Origin: Catenulispora sp. EB89
GTDB lineage: Bacteria; Actinomycetota; Actinomycetes; Streptomycetales; Catenulisporaceae
DNA length: 64,000 nt
NCBI RefSeq assembly: GCF_041261445.1
Contig: NZ_JBGCCU010000006.1
Span: forward strand, 124,001-188,000
Direction of reading: 5' to 3'
Positions 7,247 to 15,759 of this stretch are shown piece after piece. The notes beneath the pieces are model-generated. The model did not search any database and was not told the origin of the DNA. It was given only the letters and a program-made list of their open reading frames with translations. The position numbers were made by a program, and so were the translations under genes. Positions within the stretch are counted from its first letter, which is position 1, and every line of letters begins with the position of its first letter.

Positions 7247-8551
7247 GTGAAGCTCTTGATCGCCAATGCGGTCGACAGCGCCCTTTGGCTCGGTCGCGAC
7301 GCCCGAGACTGGTCTCAGCGTGTTTTCTGGTTCGCCGACGACGGCGACCTGGTCGTGGTCTCGGATACGCCCGACGCCTCCTTCGTGCGACACGTCGCCG
7401 CCGTGAAGTTCATCGACAGTGACCGAATCGCCGTCGTGACCTGCCCTCCCGGGCCCCGGGGCAATCGTGTGATCCAGGTGGAATCGCTAACCCACTCCTC
7501 ATTCATCGCCGACATGTCACCGCACGCCGAGCGGATCACAGAGGTGTTCTCTCTGTTTCCTTCCGCCCTCGTCAGCGAGTGCGCCGCCGTTCTCGGGCTG
7601 ACCGATCGGACCCCGGGAGCAGCGTTCTTCGCGCAGGGCGGCACAGAGATGGCGAACAGCAAGGCTGTCTTCCGGGCGCTGGCCGCGGCTGCAGACGTCG
7701 TCATCGCACCCGGATTCGTGTGCCACACAGAAGCCGACGCAGCCCGCGCCTTGAGCAGCATCACTGAGTCCGGCCACTGCGCGATGGTCAAGCGGGCACA
7801 CAGCGGCGCCGGATTCGGCAATGAGATGGTCTTGCGGCCCGGTTCAAGCTCGCCGGCGAACATCGGGGCGCGCCACGAGTACCGGCTTTCCGACACACCC
7901 GACGCCGTCCGGACCTACTGGCGGAGTCGGTGGTCATGGGCTTCCTCCGAATCCCGGTTCCCAGTGATCGTGGAGGAGCTCCAGAGCGTCCAAACCACGA
8001 TGTATGTCGAAGTGCAGGTCACCGACGAAGCCTGCGCAATCGTCGGCACAGGCGTCTTGTCATATGAGGAGGGCGGGATCGTCTGCGAGACGCTCGGCAA
8101 TCCCGGGCTGGCAGATCCTGCTCTGGACCAAGCATCGGGGAGCGCGCTCCGGCTCGCCGAAATCTACCGGTCGATCGGATACCGCGGTCTCCTCTCCCTG
8201 GACGGCATCGTCACCGACAGCGGGAAGGTGATGTCCACCGAGGTGAACGCGCGCACCACATCGGGTTCGCATCTGCACCATCTCATTGAGCGTGGCGTGG
8301 TGCCGGCGCACACGACCGTGCGCCAACGCCGAGCGGAGCCCGGCTGGGACATCCGTTCAACGGAACATTTCCTCGAAGGTCTGGCAAAGGCAGGTATCAC
8401 TTTCGACCCGACCATCGGGCTGGGAGTCTTCCTGGTCAGCCCCGTCGCGCCCGTCGTCGGCTCCGATTCGTTTCTCTACTGCACAGTCTCTTCCGGCAGT
8501 GACGCAGACTACGTGTCAACCCTTAACGATCTTTTTCTTCCGCGCGTTTAG
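7247..8551 (+). CDS. ATP-grasp ligase, PGM1 (pheganomycin peptide ligase)-like
   Basis: A 434-aa protein from a GTG at 7247 with GGAAGGA eight bases upstream (a 36-codon upstream extension is open but lacks a site). ATP-grasp features are visible: the glycine-rich lysine strand CAMVKRAHSGAGFG (about residues 180-195), the adenine-contact strand VIVEELQS, and the metal-binding end LDGIVTDSG...STEVNARTTSGS. The overall length and C-terminal extension resemble the PGM1 peptide-ligase family, in which an ATP-grasp enzyme joins a nonproteinogenic amino acid to a peptide through an acyl-phosphate. The substrate here is not known. It is a single gene, divergent from DAHP synthase and convergent with the megasynthase line. 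A ligase joining two released fragments, or adding an amino acid after assembly, is an inference. Confidence 0.75.
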   Translation: MKLLIANAVDSALWLGRDARDWSQRVFWFADDGDLVVVSDTPDASFVRHVAAVKFIDSDRIAVVTCPPGPRGNRVIQVESLTHSSFIADMSPHAERITEVFSLFPSALVSECAAVLGLTDRTPGAAFFAQGGTEMANSKAVFRALAAAADVVIAPGFVCHTEADAARALSSITESGHCAMVKRAHSGAGFGNEMVLRPGSSSPANIGARHEYRLSDTPDAVRTYWRSRWSWASSESRFPVIVEELQSVQTTMYVEVQVTDEACAIVGTGVLSYEEGGIVCETLGNPGLADPALDQASGSALRLAEIYRSIGYRGLLSLDGIVTDSGKVMSTEVNARTTSGSHLHHLIERGVVPAHTTVRQRRAEPGWDIRSTEHFLEGLAKAGITFDPTIGLGVFLVSPVAPVVGSDSFLYCTVSSGSDADYVSTLNDLFLPRV

Positions 8552-8567
8552 CCCGCTCGTCATAGAG

Positions 8568-8603
8568 GCAAACGTCGTCGTCTTTAAAGACGACGACGTT
8601 TGC
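8568..8603. terminator. Perfect 36-nt palindrome, bidirectional terminator
   Basis: Two 18-nt arms (8568-8585 and 8586-8603) are exact reverse complements with no unpaired loop, centred on TCTTTAAAGA. It lies between the ends of the convergent ATP-grasp gene (8551) and the megasynthase line (8665), as expected for a two-way terminator. Confidence 0.75.
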
Positions 8604-8664
8604 GTATGTGCCTATCACGAACACCGAATCCCTGCCGGAGCGCTACGACCTTCGCTTCGTCCGG

Positions 8665-11600
8665 TCAAGAGCCAATCACTCTGGACAGACTGTGCCGCAT
8701 CAATATGACGAGTTCCGATAGTTGCGGCTCCTCCAGTACAGTCTCGTGTTCCCCGCGCAGCATCGATTGCTCTACGTTTACCACCCGCCCCCAACCGAGC
8801 GTGGGATCCGCGGTCACTTCGATACTCGAGTCCGTCGCGAACACACTGATCCGGCCGTCGAACGCGGTGGGTTGGTGCCGGTGGTACGCGTGCAGGTTGT
8901 CTCGCGCGACCACAAACATCCGGGCCCGGCGCTCGACATCAGGCCCGCGCGAAAGCAAGCGGTGCTCGACAAGCCATTGTGCGGTTCTCTCGATGCGCTC
9001 GGACAGCGCACCCTGCTCGTAGCCCTCCGGGACGGGAGGCACGCTATCCGTGGTCGTCGCGACGCCCAGCGATTTAAGGATCTCGGAGTCGCCAAAGGCG
9101 ATCTGCTCCCGATCGGTGGCGAAGTCGTCGCCGGGCCGTGGCGGCGCCGCGTCGATCACCCCTGTCCAGGCGACTTCGTCGCCCCTTGCCAGGAGCCGCT
9201 CAGCCATCTCGACCGCGATCGTGCCGCCGATAGACCAGCCGCCGATCAGATACGGGCCCTGAGGCTGGATTCTTGTGGCCTCCGCGAGGTATCGCTCGGC
9301 GAGGTCGCCGATGCTCGGCACGCCCACCTGGTTCTCCACAAGCGACGGCGGCTGGAGTCCGTAGAGCGTCGCCGGCAACCGTCCGACAAGGCTCCGATAA
9401 CCCAGGACGCTACCGCCGAGCGGATGCACCAGGAAGATGTTGCGGTCGCCCTCACCCCCGAGCGGAACCAGGACCTGTTCGGCTGCCGCACCGTCACCGT
9501 CCATGGCATCCGCCAGGTGCTCGATCGTGCCGGTATCGAGGATCGCACTGAGCGACACGGGCCGCTTGAGACTCCGCTCCATCAGCTCGACCACCCGCAG
9601 GGCCAGCAGGGAATCTCCGCCGAGCTCGAAGAAGTCGTCGAAGACCCCGATCGCGTCCAGTCCCAAGACATCGGCCCAAATGGCGGCGATCACGGATTCG
9701 GTCTCAGTGCGCGGCGCCACCGCCACCGTCTTGAGGTCGGGACGGGGATACCGAGGCATCGCCGTCCGTTCGTCCTCCTTCTCATCATGGTCTCGCGCAC
9801 CACCGAGATCACGATCGACCCATGCCGCGAGCCGTGCGCTCAGATCGCTCTTGGAGACCACCGCGCGTGCCGGAAAACCATCGACCAGGATGCGTTCGAA
9901 CAGCTCAGCTGCTTCGACCGAGGTCAACGGCACCGCAAGGTCGGCAGCCGGCCCCACGCCGGCCGCGTCAGCGGTGCCCCACGCGTCCCAGTCGATCGCG
10001 ATCCACGGCACGTCGCGTCGGCGGCGCAGCGACTCCACAAAAGCATCGATGTATGCGTTCCCCGCGGCATAGGCGCCGTAGCCCAGGCCGCCGAGGACTG
10101 CGGACAACGAACCGCTCAACACGCAAAAGTCGAGACCCCGGTCTGCGAAGACGGCCTCGAGCGCGGCCGCCGCATCGACCTTCGACCGGAAATTGCGCTC
10201 GCAGACCTCGGCATCGAGGTCTGCGAGCAACGCGGCGTAGCCCTCTGCCACCACCCCAGAGGCGTTCACCACTCCGCTCACAGCTCCGAACAGCCGCTCG
10301 GTCTCCTCAACGACCCGCTGCACGTCGGCACGATCGCCCACATCGCCCTGGACGAAATGAACGACCGCGCCGAGTTCCTCCAACGAGCTGATGAACGCGT
10401 GGTCCGTGTCCGCCGCGAGAGGCGATCGGCGGACCAGGACCAAGCGGGCACTGAACCGTTCGGCCAAGAACCGCGCGAGACCGCGCCCAACTGTCCCTGT
10501 GCCGCCGAAGAGAATGTAGACGCCCCGCTCTCTCAGCAACGACGGCGCGGCGCCAGTCTGGAGCGGCTCGTAGCCCCGAGTCCAACGGTCCGCGTCGCGC
10601 AATGCGACCAGCACATCCGAGGACTGGCTGCGGATCTCCGCGACGGCACGTCGAGCCACGGCCCAGCTCGGCCCGCCGCCGGTCGCCACATCGACGACAC
10701 GTGAGGTGATCCGTCCCAATTCCTGGTTCATGACGTGGACGAGTGCCGCGCTCATGGCTGCTTCCGGGTCGAGGCCTGTTTCGCCGGCCACCGCCTGTCC
10801 GCCATCAGTTACGACCACGAGAGATTCAACCTCCGTGGCCCGTCCCGACGCCAACACCCGCGCCAGCGCGACCAAGCTGCGATATCCGGCCGACTCTCCG
10901 CTGCCGGGCCCGACGCAGTGCACCACCGAAGACGGCACTGACGACTCACGGCGCAACGTCTCGAAGAGCTCCGTCATACCGGTCAGGTCGGACAGATCCG
11001 CGAAACAGCCGGCTGATGCGGCGGCCGCCCCGGGCCCGGCGAGCACGACGTCCGCCCCTGCGGACCGAAGCTCGGCTACTAGATCGCCGGCCAGCGGGGA
11101 GCTGTCGCAGACAACCAGGTACCGGCTGTCTCGAGTCTTCGGCGAAGCGCTCGCCCTCCGCCATGAAGGCAGATACAAGGCATCTGAGAGCTCACGACGA
11201 ACAGGCACGCTCACCGTCGGGCTCTCGGGCATCCTGGCCGGTTCGACGTAGTAACGACGTTTGTCGAATGCGTATGTCGGCAGGGAGACACGACACCGTC
11301 GAGTTCCGGCGTGCAGGTCCTGCCAGTTCACATCCGCGCCTGCGGCCCACGCATCGGCGATTCTCCGGAGCCAAGCAGCCCGTTCATCGCCGTCCGACTT
11401 TCCGTGGCGCGGCCCGTCGGCGAACCCCGCCCTGGGGTGGACGACACCGTCTGTCCTGTCGGCAACGCCCCGGATGACTCTGTTGTCGTCTCGGGCTCTG
11501 AGCGCATGCACGAGATCCGGGAGATCGCGCGCCACGACCGCCAGCCGGCAGGGCATCGCACGGCGTCCGACCTGCAGTGTGAAGCCGACGTCGGCCAAGT

Positions 11601-14600
11601 TCATCTGGGCATGGGACGCGAGATGGTCGGCGAGGTTCGAAGCGGACCTCTCCAGGGCGGCCGGAGTAGCTGCAGAGAGCACGATGAGCTGCCATTCAGC
11701 CGCGGGGTCGCCCTCTCGCGGAGCCGGCGGCTGGTCGACGACCACGTGGGCGTTCGTTCCTCCGATGCCGAACGCGCTCACCCCGGCGCGCCGCACCGGG
11801 AAGCTCTCAGGCCATGGCCGGAGCTGTGCATTCACGAAGAACGGCGACGACGCGAACCCTATGCCAGGGTTCGGAGACCGGAAGTGCAGGCTCGGGGGAA
11901 TCAGGCCGCGCTGTACCGAGAGCACCGCCTTGATCAGGCCAGCGATGCCGGCTGCGGCGTCGAGGTGCCCGATGGCTGTCTTGACCGAGCCCAGCGCGCA
12001 CCAGGGCTCGTCGTCCACGGCCGGTCCGAAAGCCTTGACCAGCGCGGCGACCTCAATGGGATCGCCGAGCGCCGTACCCGTGCCGTGCGCCTCGAGGCAG
12101 CCGACGGTGCGCGGGTCGATCTTACCGGCTTCATACGCGGTACGCAGCACTCGTTCTTGACCCGAAAGGCTCGGAGCCGTATAGCCGACCTTGTCCGAAC
12201 CATCGTTGTTGGTCGCACAAGCGCTGATCACGGCGTGAACGGTGTCGCCCGCAGCCAGGGCGGCCGCCAGTGGACGAAGCACGACGAAGCCGGATCCCAT
12301 TCCCGGACCGGGCCCTTTCGCGTCCGCGTCGAAGGCGCGACACCGCCCGTCGGGCGACAAAGTGCCGCCGTCGACGTAGCGGTATCCGGTCGGCCGCGCG
12401 GCCACGTTGGTACCGCCCGCCAAGGCGAGGTCGCATTCGCCCAGGCTCAGGGCCTGGACGGCCGCGTTCACCGATACCAGCGAGGTCGAACACGCGGTTT
12501 GAATCGTCAGAGCCGGGCCGCGAAGGTTGAGCCGGTAGGCCGTCCGGGTCGCCGTATGATCCTTCTCCACCGCGATCAGGGCCTGAAGATGGGTCAAGTT
12601 GAGTTCGGCGCTGTTGGCCGCGACATTCTCCCATCCGTACAGGTTGAGGCCGATCCCGCCGAAGACGCCGACGCGGCCGGAATACTGGTCAGGGTCATAG
12701 CCGGCGTCCTGGAGAGCGTCGTGAGCGGTTTCGAGGAAGACCCTTTGCTGTGGATCGATGAGCTCGGTCTCGCGGCCTGCGAGGCCGAAGTACGCCGCGT
12801 CGAACATGTCGACGCCGTCGACCACCCCGACCCGTCTTACATATGACGGATCCGCCATTTCTTCGACGCCCACGCCGGCTGCGAGCAGCTCCTCGTCGGA
12901 GAGGACCCGCGTGGCGTCAACGCCCTCGACCAAGTTCCGCCAGTACTGGTCATAGCCGTCGGCTTCTGGAAATCTGCACGCCATGCCGATGATCGCCATC
13001 GGTTCAAAGCCGCCCGCACCGCCCTTTCGCCGGCCGGCCGACGGTGCCGGGTCCTCGTCTTCAGCCCCGACGTGGGCCATCGGATGTTCAACGACCATGG
13101 CGGGGTCCTCGCCCGCGGACAAAAAGCGGGCAAGCGATTCGACAGTCGGATTGGCGAACAGATCGAGGAGTTCCAGACGACGGCCGAGCCGCTCGGCGAT
13201 CGCGGCCTGGACCCGGACCAGACCGAGCGAATGACCACCCAGGTCGAAGAAGTTCGCATCACGCGCGATCCGGTCCAGGCCCAGCACTTCTCGCCAGATG
13301 TCGGCGACGGCTGATTCGTCGGGCCGTCCGAGGAGACCCGTTGCCGATCCGGCCGTCGCCGAACCCGCTGTTCCGGCCGTCGCCGAACGGCCGGCCATGG
13401 CCGAGGCCAACCGGCCCCGCGTCGTCCACAAGGCCCGGTCGCCGGTCGGCACCAGCTCTACAGGACGCCCGTCGACGGTGATGGCGACGCGATGCCCGTC
13501 ATCGATCGACGGCGTCGCGGCCAGATAGACCTGACCAGGCTGGCCCGGAACCACCGGTTCACAACAGCTGTCCAGCAGGAAGACTCCAGAGCGCAGGAAC
13601 GGTTCGAGGCCGGCGTGCGCCAATGAGTCGCCTTCCAAGACAGCCCCGGCACAAGGGACGCCCCAGGGTGCGTAGAGGACCAACGCCTTGTCTCGTCCTT
13701 GCCGCGACAATGGTTTCTCAAGCGTTGTCAGAATCCGGCAAGACACAGTAGTGCCCGGGTACCGGTGGTCCTGCCCGTCATCGCCTGTGGTCACCGCCAA
13801 AGTCACGCCGGACGGAGTCTGCCGGCTCGCCACGGGATCGGCAGACGGGATCAGGACGCTGCCTCCCCAACAGAGAGGAAGGAGAATCGACCATCCGACG
13901 GCCACGGGGTCCTCCGTGAACGGCGTCACCATGGCCAGTTCGTTCGAGCTCAGGACTCCGCGCGCCCAGTACACGGCGTCCGCAGCCGCGGCAGCGGTCA
14001 CCGCGTACCCGGTCCTCTGCGAGCCTGCGGGCTCGGGGGTGCCGTCGACCGGCAGCGCGGTGATCCGGACATCGTCGCCCTCTGGCGTGACCACGAACCG
14101 GATATCGCGCGGGACTTCGCCGTCGTCGACCACGGCCAGAGCGCCACCGGCGATCAGGGGCGCCAGAACCGCAGGGGCCGCCAGTCTCCCGGTTGAGGCG
14201 AGGCTGACCGCCACCGGCTCATCGGCTCGGAGCCCGGACCCCAGGAGCGCGTCAGCGATCTTGTGGGCTTCGGATCTGAGTTCCTGATAAGTCAGACGGC
14301 CGTCATCGCTCACGACGGCCGGCGCGTTGGGCAGCCTGTCGGCTTGGACATCGACAAGCTGGCCCACAGTCATGGCCTGGCTATCGCCAAGCACGTTCCT
14401 GGCACCCAACCCGAGTGCCGCCTGCCGCTCCTGGAGACTGGCCAATCTCAGTTCCGACAAGCGAACGCCGGGCTGACCCGCCACGGCCTCGAAGATCCGT
14501 GTCAACTGACGGCCCGCGCGGCGAACGGTTTCGGCCGTGAAAGCACTGGTCAGGTACTCGAACGTACAGGCCAGAGCGCCGCCGGACTCCACCACGTCAA

Positions 14601-15759
14601 GCATCAGATCCACTTTGGCGGTTCCGTTGAACCTCGGTTCGAACGAACCGGTCAGGCCTGCGAAGTCCACGTCCTCCGCGGGGGCGTTCTGCAGCACGAG
14701 CATCGTCTGGAAGAGCGGGGTACGGCTCAGGTCACGAGCGACGTCGAGAGCTGCTACCACACGCTCGAAGGGAACCTCCTGCAGCTCGAAGGCTTCCAGT
14801 GAGGTCGTCCGCACCCGCTTGAGGACATCAAGATACGAGGGGTCTCCTGACAGATCGGTCCGCAGAGCGACGGTATTGAGGAAGCACCCGATGATCGGTT
14901 CCAGCTCCGGCCGGGTACGGCCCGCCACCGAGGTGCCCACGACGACGTCCTCCTGGCCCTGAAGCCGGGCCAGTAACATGGTGAACGCCGCGAGGATCAT
15001 CATGAACATCGTGGCGTGTTCCTCAGCGGCCACGACACGCAGCTTGTCCATGACATCGGCGGGGATCTCGAAGGTGTGCCGACCGCCGGCGAAGTTGTGT
15101 GCGGCCTGGTTCGGCATATCGCGCGGGATTTCGTTCCGGGTGACTCCGGCCAGCTTGGCACGCCAATATTCGAGTTCTGCTTCGAATGTGGCGGTGTCGC
15201 AATACTCGCGCTGCCAGACCGAATAGTCGGGGTACTGAATCGCGATCGGGGCCAGGTGGACGGGCGAACCTTCCACCTGTGCGCTATAAAGGCTGGTAAA
15301 CTCGCGAAGGAAGATGTCGAGCGACCAGCCGTCGCAGATGATGTGGTGCACCGACACGGCCAGTACGTGCTCCCGGTCTCCGAGCCTGATGAGCGTCGCT
15401 CGAATGAGTCGGTCCGCTTCCAGGTCGAAGTGTTCTTTGCTGTCGGCTTCGAGCTGCGCGGACAGCTCGTGCGCCCGTCGGTCGGCCGGCATCGGCCCCA
15501 AATCGACCTCGGACAAAGTCAGGGGCAAGTTCTCTTCGACCATCTGCACAGGACGGCCGTCGATGACCGGAAAGCTGGTCCGCAGCGCGTCATGCCGTTC
15601 GACCACCGTGTCGAGGGCTGTGCGCAGCGCGGACGTATCCACCGGCCCGTTCAGCCGCAAGGCCATCGAGATGTTGAAGGTGGGCGCGGTCCGGTCTAGC
15701 TGCTGGATAAGCCAGAACCGCTCTTGTGCGAACGAAAGCGGAAACGCGCATGCGCTCAT
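8665..15759 (-). CDS. Hybrid NRPS-PKS: C, pseudo-A, PCP, KS, (no AT), KR, ACP, TE
   Basis: A 2364-aa terminal megasynthase starting at an ATG that overlaps the upstream stop (ATGA). The C domain has HHIICDGWS near residue 136. Residues about 480-800 align with an adenylation domain in outline only (LTYQELRSEAHKIADALL at its start), but the ATP-binding loop, the tyrosine-containing A5 and the A10 lysine are gone. An intact PCP (GGHSLGL, about 840) follows. The KS (TACSTS about 1088; EAHGTGT; KTAIGHLDAAAG) is complete. The normal KS-AT linker then runs straight into the post-AT linker (VSLPTYAFDKRRYYV), with the AT core missing. The KR (GGTGTVGRG; S and YAAGN) looks active. An ACP (GGDSLLAL) and a type I TE (GGWSIGG, about 2176) end the chain. 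Both the amino acid and the extender unit must therefore come in trans. Confidence 0.92.
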   Translation of the reverse strand: MSACAFPLSFAQERFWLIQQLDRTAPTFNISMALRLNGPVDTSALRTALDTVVERHDALRTSFPVIDGRPVQMVEENLPLTLSEVDLGPMPADRRAHELSAQLEADSKEHFDLEADRLIRATLIRLGDREHVLAVSVHHIICDGWSLDIFLREFTSLYSAQVEGSPVHLAPIAIQYPDYSVWQREYCDTATFEAELEYWRAKLAGVTRNEIPRDMPNQAAHNFAGGRHTFEIPADVMDKLRVVAAEEHATMFMMILAAFTMLLARLQGQEDVVVGTSVAGRTRPELEPIIGCFLNTVALRTDLSGDPSYLDVLKRVRTTSLEAFELQEVPFERVVAALDVARDLSRTPLFQTMLVLQNAPAEDVDFAGLTGSFEPRFNGTAKVDLMLDVVESGGALACTFEYLTSAFTAETVRRAGRQLTRIFEAVAGQPGVRLSELRLASLQERQAALGLGARNVLGDSQAMTVGQLVDVQADRLPNAPAVVSDDGRLTYQELRSEAHKIADALLGSGLRADEPVAVSLASTGRLAAPAVLAPLIAGGALAVVDDGEVPRDIRFVVTPEGDDVRITALPVDGTPEPAGSQRTGYAVTAAAAADAVYWARGVLSSNELAMVTPFTEDPVAVGWSILLPLCWGGSVLIPSADPVASRQTPSGVTLAVTTGDDGQDHRYPGTTVSCRILTTLEKPLSRQGRDKALVLYAPWGVPCAGAVLEGDSLAHAGLEPFLRSGVFLLDSCCEPVVPGQPGQVYLAATPSIDDGHRVAITVDGRPVELVPTGDRALWTTRGRLASAMAGRSATAGTAGSATAGSATGLLGRPDESAVADIWREVLGLDRIARDANFFDLGGHSLGLVRVQAAIAERLGRRLELLDLFANPTVESLARFLSAGEDPAMVVEHPMAHVGAEDEDPAPSAGRRKGGAGGFEPMAIIGMACRFPEADGYDQYWRNLVEGVDATRVLSDEELLAAGVGVEEMADPSYVRRVGVVDGVDMFDAAYFGLAGRETELIDPQQRVFLETAHDALQDAGYDPDQYSGRVGVFGGIGLNLYGWENVAANSAELNLTHLQALIAVEKDHTATRTAYRLNLRGPALTIQTACSTSLVSVNAAVQALSLGECDLALAGGTNVAARPTGYRYVDGGTLSPDGRCRAFDADAKGPGPGMGSGFVVLRPLAAALAAGDTVHAVISACATNNDGSDKVGYTAPSLSGQERVLRTAYEAGKIDPRTVGCLEAHGTGTALGDPIEVAALVKAFGPAVDDEPWCALGSVKTAIGHLDAAAGIAGLIKAVLSVQRGLIPPSLHFRSPNPGIGFASSPFFVNAQLRPWPESFPVRRAGVSAFGIGGTNAHVVVDQPPAPREGDPAAEWQLIVLSAATPAALERSASNLADHLASHAQMNLADVGFTLQVGRRAMPCRLAVVARDLPDLVHALRARDDNRVIRGVADRTDGVVHPRAGFADGPRHGKSDGDERAAWLRRIADAWAAGADVNWQDLHAGTRRCRVSLPTYAFDKRRYYVEPARMPESPTVSVPVRRELSDALYLPSWRRASASPKTRDSRYLVVCDSSPLAGDLVAELRSAGADVVLAGPGAAAASAGCFADLSDLTGMTELFETLRRESSVPSSVVHCVGPGSGESAGYRSLVALARVLASGRATEVESLVVVTDGGQAVAGETGLDPEAAMSAALVHVMNQELGRITSRVVDVATGGGPSWAVARRAVAEIRSQSSDVLVALRDADRWTRGYEPLQTGAAPSLLRERGVYILFGGTGTVGRGLARFLAERFSARLVLVRRSPLAADTDHAFISSLEELGAVVHFVQGDVGDRADVQRVVEETERLFGAVSGVVNASGVVAEGYAALLADLDAEVCERNFRSKVDAAAALEAVFADRGLDFCVLSGSLSAVLGGLGYGAYAAGNAYIDAFVESLRRRRDVPWIAIDWDAWGTADAAGVGPAADLAVPLTSVEAAELFERILVDGFPARAVVSKSDLSARLAAWVDRDLGGARDHDEKEDERTAMPRYPRPDLKTVAVAPRTETESVIAAIWADVLGLDAIGVFDDFFELGGDSLLALRVVELMERSLKRPVSLSAILDTGTIEHLADAMDGDGAAAEQVLVPLGGEGDRNIFLVHPLGGSVLGYRSLVGRLPATLYGLQPPSLVENQVGVPSIGDLAERYLAEATRIQPQGPYLIGGWSIGGTIAVEMAERLLARGDEVAWTGVIDAAPPRPGDDFATDREQIAFGDSEILKSLGVATTTDSVPPVPEGYEQGALSERIERTAQWLVEHRLLSRGPDVERRARMFVVARDNLHAYHRHQPTAFDGRISVFATDSSIEVTADPTLGWGRVVNVEQSMLRGEHETVLEEPQLSELVILMRHSLSRVIGS

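Noticed and set aside
8722-10704. 660-aa open frame on the + strand
   Set aside because: It is the antisense shadow of the PKS-TE part of the 8665-15759 gene, whose motifs are complete on the other strand.
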